DNA from: Isotricha intestinalis
Lineage: Eukaryota; Ciliophora; Litostomatea; Vestibuliferida; Isotrichidae
Length of the DNA: 44,737 nucleotides
Direction of reading: 5' to 3'
Assembly: GCA_023807065.1 (NCBI GenBank)
Contig: JAJJLU010000442.1
Coordinates: forward strand, 1 to 44,737
Of this stretch, positions 37,102-44,737 are shown one piece after another. Made by a program: the position numbers and the translations under genes. The notes under the pieces are model-generated. The model had not been told where the DNA came from. It worked only from the letters and a program-made list of their open reading frames with translations, and made no database searches. Every line of letters starts with the position of its first letter. Position 1 is the first letter of the stretch.

Positions 37102-37404
37102 TAATTAATAAGGTTTTTCCTAGTTCTCTCTCCAAATCAATTGTCAATCAATTTGTTTTAATTTTATGTTTCTTTTTTTAATAAAAAATACTTCTTTCAA
37201 ACAAGATTTGAATTATAATTTGATTGTGAATTTGAATTTGTGTTGTTGTTAATTCATCAAAAAATATTTTTTATTTTTGAAACTTTAAATTTAAAATTCT
37301 AAATTTTAAAAATAAATAATTTTTTTAAACACAAATAATATTTTAAATATAAATAATTGTTTAAATATATTATATTTAAAATAATATAGCTTTTCTTAAT
37401 ATTT
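37102..37404. other. intergenic, nothing recognised
   Basis: 303 bases, A/T-rich. The right part (37260-37400) has runs of AAATTTTAAA and ATTTAAATATAAATAA with no coding character. It may include the lost 5' end of the adjacent pseudogene. Confidence 0.35.
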
Positions 37405-38355
37405 TTATTTTTCTTTATTAATGAAAGTTAAATATGCATCAAGAACTTTTTTAGTTTTTAATTTTAATTTTTCTAAATTATTTTTCATTTCAAAATTAAA
37501 ATTATCACTTCTGGAATTATTTATAATTTCTTGACTGGAATTTTCTTTATTGAATTTATTTTCAAAAATATATTTATTCTTCTTATTTTCAGGTGTAAAA
37601 GTTCCATTATTTAAATTATAATTCTCACTTGAATTTTTTATATTATAATTTTGAGTAGGAGTAAAAAGTCGATTTGAAAGTATTTTTCTTTTAGGAGAAG
37701 AAGGATTTGAAAATAAACTAGAATAATTTTGTTCATTTGAAATATAATTTGAATTTGTTGTTGTCATTGAATTAAAAGTAGAAGGTGAAAAATGGTGTTT
37801 TTTTGAAATTTTTAAATTTAAAATATTTTTACTATTATTTTTTATTATAGTATCATTTTTTTTATTTGGAAATATTGATTTATTGTTTTGTAATTGATTT
37901 AATAGATTTTCAGATTTCATTAAAGCTTTTTGAAGTTGAATTATTTGTTTGTCTTTTTTTTTTAAATTATTTTTTGAACTATCATTATAAATTTGGTCTG
38001 AACTATGATGTTTGACTTTTTTATTATAATAATTATTATTTATTATTTCGTTATTTAACTTTAATCCAATATTATTATTATTTTTTTTTGTTCCCTTTGG
38101 AATCTTTATAGAGTTGATTTCTGAATTTGGAATATTTGAATTTCCTTTTGAGTAATTTCTATATGAAAATTTTGAATTAAAATTTTTTTCATTTATTCTA
38201 CTTTTCTTATTTTTATGTTCCTTATCTAATAATTGAAGAATGAAAGGATTTTTTAAATAAGATTTTTTATCATTTAATATTTCATTTTTTGAAGATATTT
38301 TATTTTTTGAAATTTGAATTGTTTTTATATTCATATTTGGCTTATGAAGTTTCAT
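37405..38355 (-). CDS. unknown low-complexity protein with short coiled coil
   Basis: 316 residues, family not recognised. It is basic, Asn/Lys/Ser-rich and mostly disordered. A short coiled coil lies at about 128-158 (KKDKQIIQLQKALMKSENLL), and a second helix ends the protein (LEKLKLKTKKVLDAYLTFIN). Several proline-directed motifs (HFSPSTF, SNPSSPKRK, FTPTQN, FTPENK) suggest regulation by CDK- or MAPK-type kinases. No signal peptide or membrane segment. Proteins of this look are often cytoskeletal or basal-body associated in ciliates, but nothing here proves that. The frame is intact from ATG 38355 to a TAA stop. Confidence 0.65.
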   Translation of the reverse strand: MKLHKPNMNIKTIQISKNKISSKNEILNDKKSYLKNPFILQLLDKEHKNKKSRINEKNFNSKFSYRNYSKGNSNIPNSEINSIKIPKGTKKNNNNIGLKLNNEIINNNYYNKKVKHHSSDQIYNDSSKNNLKKKDKQIIQLQKALMKSENLLNQLQNNKSIFPNKKNDTIIKNNSKNILNLKISKKHHFSPSTFNSMTTTNSNYISNEQNYSSLFSNPSSPKRKILSNRLFTPTQNYNIKNSSENYNLNNGTFTPENKKNKYIFENKFNKENSSQEIINNSRSDNFNFEMKNNLEKLKLKTKKVLDAYLTFINKEK

Positions 38356-38850
38356 TTATGTATAATTAAATTTAAACATTTAAAATAATTTTTTTATTTT
38401 AATTTTTATTTAAAGTACTTCAAATTTTTTGTTATTTAAATTCATTTATTTTTATATTGTGTAAAAAATAAAATAAAAGAAAATACTGAATAAAATATAT
38501 TATTGATATGAATAATGATAATATATATATTTAATCTCAATTAAAAAATTATATAAATAGAATTCCCATATTTTTGTTTAAATGAAACTTCCCTAGTTTA
38601 ACCATATAATATTCTTTATATCTAATATAATTAAAAAATTATTATGTTTATCAAATATTAGTTATTAATATATATAAATAAAATAATCAAAATTATAATA
38701 TTGAATGAAAAATTCCTTATTAATTTAATAAAAAACATAAATTCAAAAAAAAAACAAATAAAAGTAAACTCAAAAAGAAGATTTTTTCATATTAAATAAA
38801 TCAATAATCAAATAACCCATTAAAAATAATCAAAAAAAATATTAATTTCC
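38356..38850. other. intergenic, nothing recognised
   Basis: 495 bases between two minus-strand genes, holding the 3' UTR of pyruvate kinase and the promoter of the unknown protein. A/T-rich with no readable motif. Confidence 0.4.
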
Positions 38851-40365
38851 TTATTCTAATTTCCTAACTTGAACAGTAGGGTATTTAACATTCTTATAAA
38901 CAACATCTCCAATAAACAAATAACTTTTAAATCCATGATCTTTCATATACTTATCAATAATATCAACATCACAATTATAATCACCTTTAATATTAGCATC
39001 ATAAATAGGAGTAACATTCCAAACTAGATTTAATTGGTTTCTAGTCATAATATCATTAGTAAAAGCAAAAAGTGGAATATCTACTCTACTAGCAGAAGCA
39101 TTTTCTGTAAAATAATCTTTCATATTTTGAACAATACCAATAGCTTCAACTCCTCTAGTAACTTTAGGTAATAAAGTAATCATATTTTCAGTAGAATGAT
39201 CAATATGACCACAAGGATATTTTTTTAAAATTTTATCACCAACTGCTTTATCTGGTTTTGGTCTTACAATACTTTCAAAACCTTTTCTTTGTAATCTTCC
39301 TTGATATAATATACCAAAACAACTTGGACAATCTTGTCTACCACATAAAGTATATAAACTTTCTTCACTTTCTCTTGCAATTTTTGCCATAGTTTGAATA
39401 ACTAAAACAGGATGAATTCCTTTAGTTGTTTCATCACTTGTCATAATAGCATCTGCACCTTCAAAAACAGCATTTCCAACATCAGAAACTTCAGCTCTTG
39501 TAGGTTGAATATTTTCAACCATAGATAAAACCAATTGAGTAGCAATAATAACAGGTTTATTATAATAAGAACATAAAGCAACCATTTTTTTTTGCATTGA
39601 GGGAACCATTCCAAATGATATTTCACATGAAAGATCACCACGAGCAACCATTACACCATCAGAAGCTTTTATTATATCTTCTAAATTTTCTGTTGATTCA
39701 TAATTTTCAATTTTAGATATAATAGAAATATTTGCACCTTTCTTAACACAATAATCTTTTACATTTTTAACATCTTCAGCTTTTCTAACAAAAGATAAAG
39801 CAATAAAATCTACTCTTTTTTCAATACCAAAATCAATATCCTTCCAATCTTGTTCAGTGACAGTAGGAAGAGAAACAGGTTTTCCAAATAAATTAATATG
39901 TCTCTTAGTAGTAATATCACATACACCATCAATGACTTGAAATTCTAAATCATTTCCATCTTTACTAAGACATTTAGCTCTAATAACTCCAGAGTCAATA
40001 ACAATAATATCACCTACATTAACATCTTTAGAAAACCCTTCATAATTAACAGAAAGTTTTCCAGTATCTTCATAAACTCCTTTATCAGTTGTCATTTTGA
40101 ATTTATCACCAATTGTAACATGAAGTTTATCTCTCACTTCACCTACTCTAATTTCTGGTCCTTTTGTATCTAACATTATTCCAACATTCAAATTTAAAGA
40201 ACGAATTGTGTCTATTAATGCTCCATGAGATTCGTGAGTTCCGTGACTAAAGTTTAAACGAAATACATTTACTCCTGCCTCGTATAATGCTTTTATGTCC
40301 TCTTTTGATGATGAGGATGGTCCCAAGGTAGCGACTATTTTTGTACGTTTTGGAAGGGGGTTCAT
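38851..40365 (-). CDS. pyruvate kinase with atypical C-terminal domain
   Basis: 504 residues. Converts phosphoenolpyruvate and ADP to pyruvate and ATP in glycolysis. The N-terminal and A domains are canonical: RTKIVATLGPSS, VFRLNFSHGTHESH, MLDTKGPEIR, SKIEN with catalytic K218 and E220, MVARGDL with D244, and ATQLVLSMVENIQPTRAEVSD. Two loops differ from the consensus: GDLSCEIS for GDLGVEIP and MTSDETTKG for MLSGETAKG. Residues about 335-392 contain an unusual insert with C341-x4-C346-x2-C349 and a later C385-G-H387, a possible metal site. The C-domain lacks the usual SG-TAR-RP loop (NMKDYFTENASASRV instead), so the fructose-bisphosphate site is probably lost or changed. Less A/T-extreme than neighbouring genes, as expected for a strongly expressed gene. 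The stop is TAA. Confidence 0.95.
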   Translation of the reverse strand: MNPLPKRTKIVATLGPSSSSKEDIKALYEAGVNVFRLNFSHGTHESHGALIDTIRSLNLNVGIMLDTKGPEIRVGEVRDKLHVTIGDKFKMTTDKGVYEDTGKLSVNYEGFSKDVNVGDIIVIDSGVIRAKCLSKDGNDLEFQVIDGVCDITTKRHINLFGKPVSLPTVTEQDWKDIDFGIEKRVDFIALSFVRKAEDVKNVKDYCVKKGANISIISKIENYESTENLEDIIKASDGVMVARGDLSCEISFGMVPSMQKKMVALCSYYNKPVIIATQLVLSMVENIQPTRAEVSDVGNAVFEGADAIMTSDETTKGIHPVLVIQTMAKIARESEESLYTLCGRQDCPSCFGILYQGRLQRKGFESIVRPKPDKAVGDKILKKYPCGHIDHSTENMITLLPKVTRGVEAIGIVQNMKDYFTENASASRVDIPLFAFTNDIMTRNQLNLVWNVTPIYDANIKGDYNCDVDIIDKYMKDHGFKSYLFIGDVVYKNVKYPTVQVRKLE

Positions 40366-40685
40366 TTTTAATATGTTTTTTTGTATTTTTTATTTTATTT
40401 AAATTAATTGGGATGGTTTTTTAATTTTAATTATATTATTTTTATTTTTATTTTTATTGTTTTTTGGAATTTTTTTTTTTGTTGGAAACATTCTTTATAT
40501 ATATATTTTTTTTATATTTACTTTTATTTATTTCTTTTTATTTTATCATAAATATTATGTTTTTATTTACGTAAAAAAAAATAATATAATAAATAATAAT
40601 AATTAGCTTTTTTTCTAAAAATGATAATAATCAAAGTGTATAAAGAAAATGTAAACACAAAAAAACAAAATTAAAATATTAATAA
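40366..40685. promoter_or_regulatory. upstream region of pyruvate kinase
   Basis: 320 bases upstream of the minus-strand start. It holds long T runs, ATATATATATTTTTTTTAT at about 40499-40517 and TTATTTTTATTTTTATTTTT tracts. Probably the promoter of a strongly expressed gene; no specific element is identifiable. Confidence 0.35.
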
Positions 40686-41198
40686 ATGAATGACGATTTT
40701 AGAACAGAAGAGATAGATAATATAAAGTAAAAAATGAAAAAATATAATTGAAATAATAATAAATATTTACAGAAATATAATGATTATGACATTTTTACAA
40801 TTAATTGCTACTAATAGAAAATTTAAAAAATGGAAAAATAAATAAATGAAAGTTTTTTCTAAAAATCATTAAAATCAAGTTTGAAAGATTAATTCACCAA
40901 ATTAAAGTTTTAAAAAATATTAATATTATATCAAATTTATAGAGAAGAAGATTTATTTATTAAAAGAATTGTGAAAAAATAAAAAAAATTTAAATAAAAA
41001 TATTCAATTTAATTTAATTCAAACAACATTGAAAAAATAAATAAAGATGAATTTATTTCTTTACTTTAGAAATTAGAAAAAGAAAAAATTCAAATATCAT
41101 ACGAAAAAAATTAAATCAATAATTTCAATATTTAAAACATAAATAAATTGTTTTCTAAAAACAAAATTTATAAGATACTTTCACTGTTTTCAGATTAA
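40686..41198 (+). pseudogene. possible remnant of a coiled-coil protein gene
   Basis: A single frame of 170 codons from ATG 40686 has a coding-like amino-acid mix (DDFRTEEIDNIK, YREEDLFIKRIVKK, INKDEFISLL, KLEKEKIQISYEKN) and no frameshift. It contains about 16 stop codons, nearly all TAA, at positions where Gln would fit. In DNA this A/T-rich that number of stops is also what chance would give, so the call rests only on the Glu/Asp-rich composition. No family recognised. Confidence 0.3.
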
Positions 41199-41513
41199 TG
41201 ATTAACTATTATAAAAATATTACTTTTTACCTTTTATAAGAATTCAATAAAACAAAAGATGAATTTATATTTGAAGTTGAATAAATAATTGAAGTGTGTT
41301 TACATAATTATGAGATAAAAAATGTTTAATGTTAATATAGTACTCTAATAGAGTTTTATATGATTTTTGTGATACGTAAATTTTCATTTTAAATTTAATT
41401 CTAATTAAAATTTTTTGAATTGGTAAAAATAATAGAATTTAAATTTATATAATTAATAACTTTATTATTATAACCATTTATTTTAAATTAAATTATAAAA
41501 ATATCTAAAAAAA
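41199..41513. other. intergenic upstream of the TLDc gene
   Basis: 315 bases of A/T-rich spacer, presumably the promoter of the following gene. Nothing else recognised. Confidence 0.35.
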
Positions 41514-42422
41514 ATGTCATCTGAAGAAACAAAAATTGAAAAAGCTCAATTTGAAATATCAATCGAAAAGGATGAAATAGTTCCAAAATCTCAAAATACA
41601 AAAAATAAAAACTATTCTATAAAAATAATAATATTTTTAATTTCAATATCATTATGTTTTTTAGTATATCAAACAATTCAAATTTCTTCATTATCCTCAG
41701 ATAAAAACAATTTAGAAATAGAAAATAAACTATTAACAAATCAATTAAATAAAATGAAAGAAAATTATCAAATTTTAACTCCTTCAGATAATCCAATATC
41801 AAATAAAGAATTATTAGATCATATTTTTTTCCCTTATACAAGTGATATAATTACATCAATAGATGATTTAAATTTTTTAAGAGATATTTTTGGGAGAGTA
41901 AGAATAAGAGTAGAATTTAAAAGTTCAATTCATGGAAACACAGTAGAAAATTTTAGAGAAAGATCGAAAAATCATAATCATCAATTAATTTTAATAAAAA
42001 CAAAAAATGGAAATAGATTTGGAGGATATACTTCAGATAATTTTGAACCAATTAAATTGGCAGAAATTTCAATGGAAGCTGATAAAAATGATCCAACTGC
42101 CTTTTTATTTAATTTAGATGCTAAGAAAATATATAATGTTAAAAAAGATATGAGTGCATTATACTGTGATGAAAATTTAATGGCTAATTTTGGAGGAGAA
42201 GATTTAATTATATTTGATAATTTTAAAGAAAAGAAAGGATTCAGTAAATTTCCTGATCATTATGGTGATAATAATTCTCAAAAAGGAGAATTAACAGGGG
42301 GAGAACAAAGTTTTGAAATTGATGAACTTGAAGTTTTTCATATTAATTTCTTTTATAGAGATTTTGAAGAAGATTATAATAAAAAAGGAAGATATGGGAA
42401 AAGAAGTGATAAAGATCAATAA
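41514..42422 (+). CDS. membrane-anchored TLDc-domain protein
   Basis: 302 residues. One transmembrane helix at about 36-55 (IKIIIFLISISLCFLVY) preceded by a short charged cytosolic tail, so a signal-anchor (type II) topology is likely. A coiled coil follows at 61-86. From about 125 to 270 it matches the TLDc fold: QLILIKTKNGNRFGGYTSDN (the glycine-rich centre), DPTAFLFNLDAKKIY, NLMANFGGEDLIIFDNF, and a late SKFPDHYGD strand. TLDc proteins in other eukaryotes bind the V-ATPase or act in oxidative-stress resistance; a membrane-anchored lumenal or extracellular TLDc would be unusual if the topology holds. The last 20 residues are charged. The stop is TAA. Confidence 0.85.
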   Translation: MSSEETKIEKAQFEISIEKDEIVPKSQNTKNKNYSIKIIIFLISISLCFLVYQTIQISSLSSDKNNLEIENKLLTNQLNKMKENYQILTPSDNPISNKELLDHIFFPYTSDIITSIDDLNFLRDIFGRVRIRVEFKSSIHGNTVENFRERSKNHNHQLILIKTKNGNRFGGYTSDNFEPIKLAEISMEADKNDPTAFLFNLDAKKIYNVKKDMSALYCDENLMANFGGEDLIIFDNFKEKKGFSKFPDHYGDNNSQKGELTGGEQSFEIDELEVFHINFFYRDFEEDYNKKGRYGKRSDKDQ

Positions 42423-42889
42423 AATATATAATAATTTAAATATTATTATTATTTTCGATTTTTATATTTTAAGTTAATTAAGAAAAATAAACATTTATTC
42501 TAAAATAAAAAAGGCAATATATAATTAATATTATTAAATTGTTAATGTTTAAAAAAATTATAATGAGTTCTTCATATTATAATTAATCTCGATAAAATAG
42601 TAAAATGATAAATAGAAATTTATTAAAAAATATTTTGATAAGAAAAGAAATGATGAAGAATTTATTAATTTTATGAAAAAATTTTCAAAATATGAAAAAG
42701 AAATTGAAATTGATAATATTCAATTTTTTTTGCTTTTTTAATTGAGTTAAGCATTTTTATGATATTGAATTATGTAGTTTTGATTTGAATTTAATGTATT
42801 GTATTGGCAAAAAAAATATTATTAAAATATTTAGAATATTCAATAAAAAAAAAAATCTATGAAATAAAAAAATAATAATTACTTAATTT
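42423..42889. other. intergenic with a short coding-like stretch
   Basis: 467 bases. One plus-strand frame at about 42615-42741 (KFIKKYFDKKRNDEEFINFM and on, to a TAA) is Glu/Asp/Lys-rich and coding-like, but has upstream in-frame stops and no start. It may be a remnant exon. The rest is A/T-rich spacer. Confidence 0.35.
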
Positions 42890-44368
42890 TTAATTAGGAA
42901 CAATTAAATCACTTGATTGAGCGATTCCAATAAACCATGAAATCCAAATTTTTTCAAACCAAGGCCAATAAAATAATCCAGGTATCAATACTAGTATACT
43001 AATAAAAAAATGTGGTAAAATAAAAAACAAAAAAGAAAACAAAATAATTGCTAAAAATATTACACCAAAAGGGTATATTAAACAATCATCAATATATCCC
43101 TTATCATAAATATAATTAACACAACCCATTCCAGCTATTTCAAAAGTACAGAATAAATAATAAATAATAAATCGAAATTTCACTGAAAAAGAATATCGAC
43201 GATAAATTTCAAGAGGATCATTTCCATTAATATTATATCTATTAATATATCTAACAGGTATTCTCCCATTAGGATTAAACCATTCAATGCGATCATTTAT
43301 TATTTTTCTTTTTTTTGGATTTTTTGATAAAACTCTTTTAATATCTTCTTCATTAATTGGTTTATAAAATTGTAAACCAGTACATTTTCCTTTTGTATAA
43401 TGATCATAAGAATATTTTCCATTACATAACCAACATCATTGATATTTACATTCAGCACAAGTCATATGATTACATCCTTCATTTTTTTCAGTATAAATAT
43501 GACAATTTGGACATTTTTTTATTATTTTTCCTTGCTTCCATATTTTAAAATCATCTTCTTCTTTCTTATCACATGCTTCTTTCCCATGCCATTCTCTTAA
43601 ACAAATAAAACAAAATTGGTGACCTTTTTAATATGTTATATATTTATTATTTGATGTTTTTTCACCATATGAATCACAATTTTTAATAGGGCAAAATTTC
43701 TTATTTGGATTATTTAAAATTTCTGTTTTCATTTCAAATTTTTTGAATTTTTCAAATAATTTATTATTGTCTTTTATTATCATTTCTATGAATTCTTTAC
43801 TTAAATTTTCATTACAATTATAATTCATACATTTAATACTTCCAAAACCTTCTTCTATTTTACTTTGAAGATAACTAAACCAACAATGAGAACAATAAGT
43901 ATCACCACATTTATTATATTTTATTATATCTGAGGTATTAATATCAAAGGAATCTCCACAAATTAAACAAATATATCCATCATTATTATTTAAAGGAATT
44001 AGTTTATCATTTGAATTTTCTTCTATTTCATTATTATTTTCTTCTATTTCATTATTAATATCTTCTATAAATTCTTCTGGGAGATAATCAGAATGATTTT
44101 GAGGTAATTTTCCACATATATAACATGTTTTTTTTTTGTGTTTGTAATCTTTGAAAAAATTATGAAAATATATTCCATTATCTTCTGTCATGTAATTTAT
44201 TGCTTGTTCTAAATTTATTGGTTTTAAAAATGCATATACTTTTTTTATCATGTTTGAATCATAACCCATTTCTTCTAATATTTGAAAATCATTATTATAT
44301 TCTGAATCTGCTAATAAAGAATTTCGACTAAAATTTTCCGAATTATTAATTTTCTAAAAGAGAATCAT
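42890..44368 (-). pseudogene. subtelomeric RBR E3 ubiquitin ligase with internal stop codons
   Basis: One minus-strand frame of 493 codons encodes an RBR-type (RING-IBR-RING) ligase, interrupted by TAG at 44354-44356, TAA at 43628-43630 and TGA at 43436-43438. A UBA-like N-terminus (ILEEMGYDSNMIKKVYAFLK) is followed by RING1 (CLICGDSFDINTS to CGDTYCSHCW), an IBR (CPIKNCDSYGE, then GHQFCFICLREWHGKEAC) and RING2 (CPNCHIYTEKNEGCNHMTC, CWLCNGKY, HYTKGKC), and hydrophobic segments at the C-terminus. A conserved IBR cysteine is Tyr (TATTAAAAAGGTCAC region) beside the TAA. Stops fit lost CAG, CAA and TGG codons: all G/C-to-A/T transitions. No GT-AG pair removes the TAA or TGA. ATG 44368 is the in-frame start; ATG 44372 is out of frame. 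A recently dead gene is the best reading; readthrough or sequencing error is possible. Confidence 0.75.
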
Positions 44369-44700
44369 TCATTTAATTATAATAAATAATAAATATTAAT
44401 TTTTTCCTAAGTTATAAAAAGGTTAATTCATGATTTAATTTATATTTAATATATTAAGAAATGATGTAATAAATCATGATATATTAAATCTTTTCAATTA
44501 CATTTAATAAATAATTTTTAATAGATTATTAAATTTAAAAAAATAATTTTTCTTCTATGAAAAAAGCAAATAAAAATTCTTATTTAAAGGATGGAAATGA
44601 AAATTAGATGATCTTTTAGGAGTGTGGATGAAATCTTTATTTTTTAATCTAAATATATTTTTTATTAAAAAACATTTTTAATCTTATTTTTCCTTTTTAA
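44369..44700. other. subtelomeric spacer
   Basis: 332 bases between the last gene and the telomere repeats. A/T-rich, with a palindrome-like ATGATGTAATAAATCATGAT at 44461-44480. No subtelomeric repeat family, telomere-like degenerate units or gene recognised. Confidence 0.5.
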
Positions 44701-44737
44701 TTGGGGATTGGGGATTGGGGATTGGGGATTGGGGATT
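44701..44737 (+). repeat. telomere repeats, (GGGGATT)5
   Basis: TT followed by five perfect GGGGATT units to the last base of the window, so the G-rich strand runs 5' to 3' toward the end as telomeres do. The complement is CCCCAAT-type, one base longer than the Tetrahymena CCCCAA unit. The change from A/T-rich DNA to repeats is abrupt, as expected for de novo telomere addition in macronuclear chromosomes. Confidence 0.95.

Noticed and set aside
43357..43548. Plus-strand frame opposite the RBR gene
   Set aside because: Antisense of RING2 and IBR coding sequence, which is recognisable on the minus strand.
1..44737. A recoded genetic code with TAA/TAG as Gln and TGA as Trp
   Set aside because: Seven genes of 600-1016 residues here contain many CAA codons and not one internal stop, and they end with all three stops. 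The in-frame stops are limited to regions with other damage or lost zinc ligands.
1..44737. tRNA, snRNA, rRNA genes, CRISPR arrays or insertion sequences
   Set aside because: I looked for T-loop-like GGTTCRA boxes, U-snRNA core motifs, long direct repeats and transposase motifs and saw none; a covariance search could still find a divergent RNA.

Overview
ORGANISM. The window is very AT-rich nuclear eukaryotic DNA: adenine- and asparagine/lysine-rich proteins, short AT-rich spacers, three spliceosomal introns of only 27, 29 and 38 nt, and typical protist signalling families. The last 37 bases are five exact copies of GGGGATT preceded by TT, which looks like a chromosome end of the ciliate C4A2 type. 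Long intact genes end in TAA, TAG (15283) and TGA (1923, 29792), and none reads a stop codon as an amino acid, so the standard genetic code fits. A ciliate-like telomere plus the standard code points to a macronuclear chromosome arm of a ciliate outside the Gln-reassigned groups. A litostome, for example a rumen (trichostome) ciliate, is my best guess; this is inference.

LAYOUT. 1-3.4 kb: a truncated gene, protein phosphatase 1 catalytic subunit with a recovered first exon, a tristetraprolin-type CCCH zinc-finger protein, and a probable Gemin2-like gene. 3.9-6.2 kb: an unusual pseudokinase + B-box + BspA-like leucine-rich-repeat protein. 6.2-12.3 kb: gene-poor, with a small CaaX/RVxF protein, a signal-anchored membrane protein, and decayed kinase-like and Rab-like pieces. 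12.3-12.6 kb: UFM1, split by a 29-nt intron. 12.8-21.3 kb: three consecutive plus-strand protein kinases of different types. 21.4-26.7 kb: a spliced unknown gene and two related ubiquitin-like/B-box/Kelch proteins. 27-36 kb: a second Rab remnant, an ankyrin/coiled-coil protein, CNOT9, a kinesin divergent from GET3, and VPS26. 36-42.4 kb: a decayed minus-strand gene, an unknown low-complexity protein, pyruvate kinase with a Cys-rich C-domain insert, and a membrane-anchored TLDc protein. 42.9-44.7 kb: an RBR ubiquitin ligase reading frame carrying internal stops, next to the telomere.

HOW THE GENES RELATE. There are no operons; genes are monocistronic and mixed in orientation. Themes are phosphorylation signalling (four kinase-fold proteins, PP1, a putative PP1 regulator), ubiquitin and ubiquitin-like systems (UFM1, RBR ligase, B-box proteins), mRNA decay (TTP-like protein and CNOT9, which cooperate in other eukaryotes), and membrane traffic (GET3, VPS26, Rab remnants).

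MOST INTERESTING. (1) The pseudokinase/B-box/LRR protein, with a 624-bp higher-order duplication in its repeats. (2) Decayed genes whose in-frame stops are all one G/C-to-A/T transition from CAA, CAG or TGG, clearest in the subtelomeric RBR gene. (3) Very short introns that hide real exons (UFM1, PP1 exon 1). (4) A pyruvate kinase with a Cys/His-rich insert where the C-domain should be canonical.
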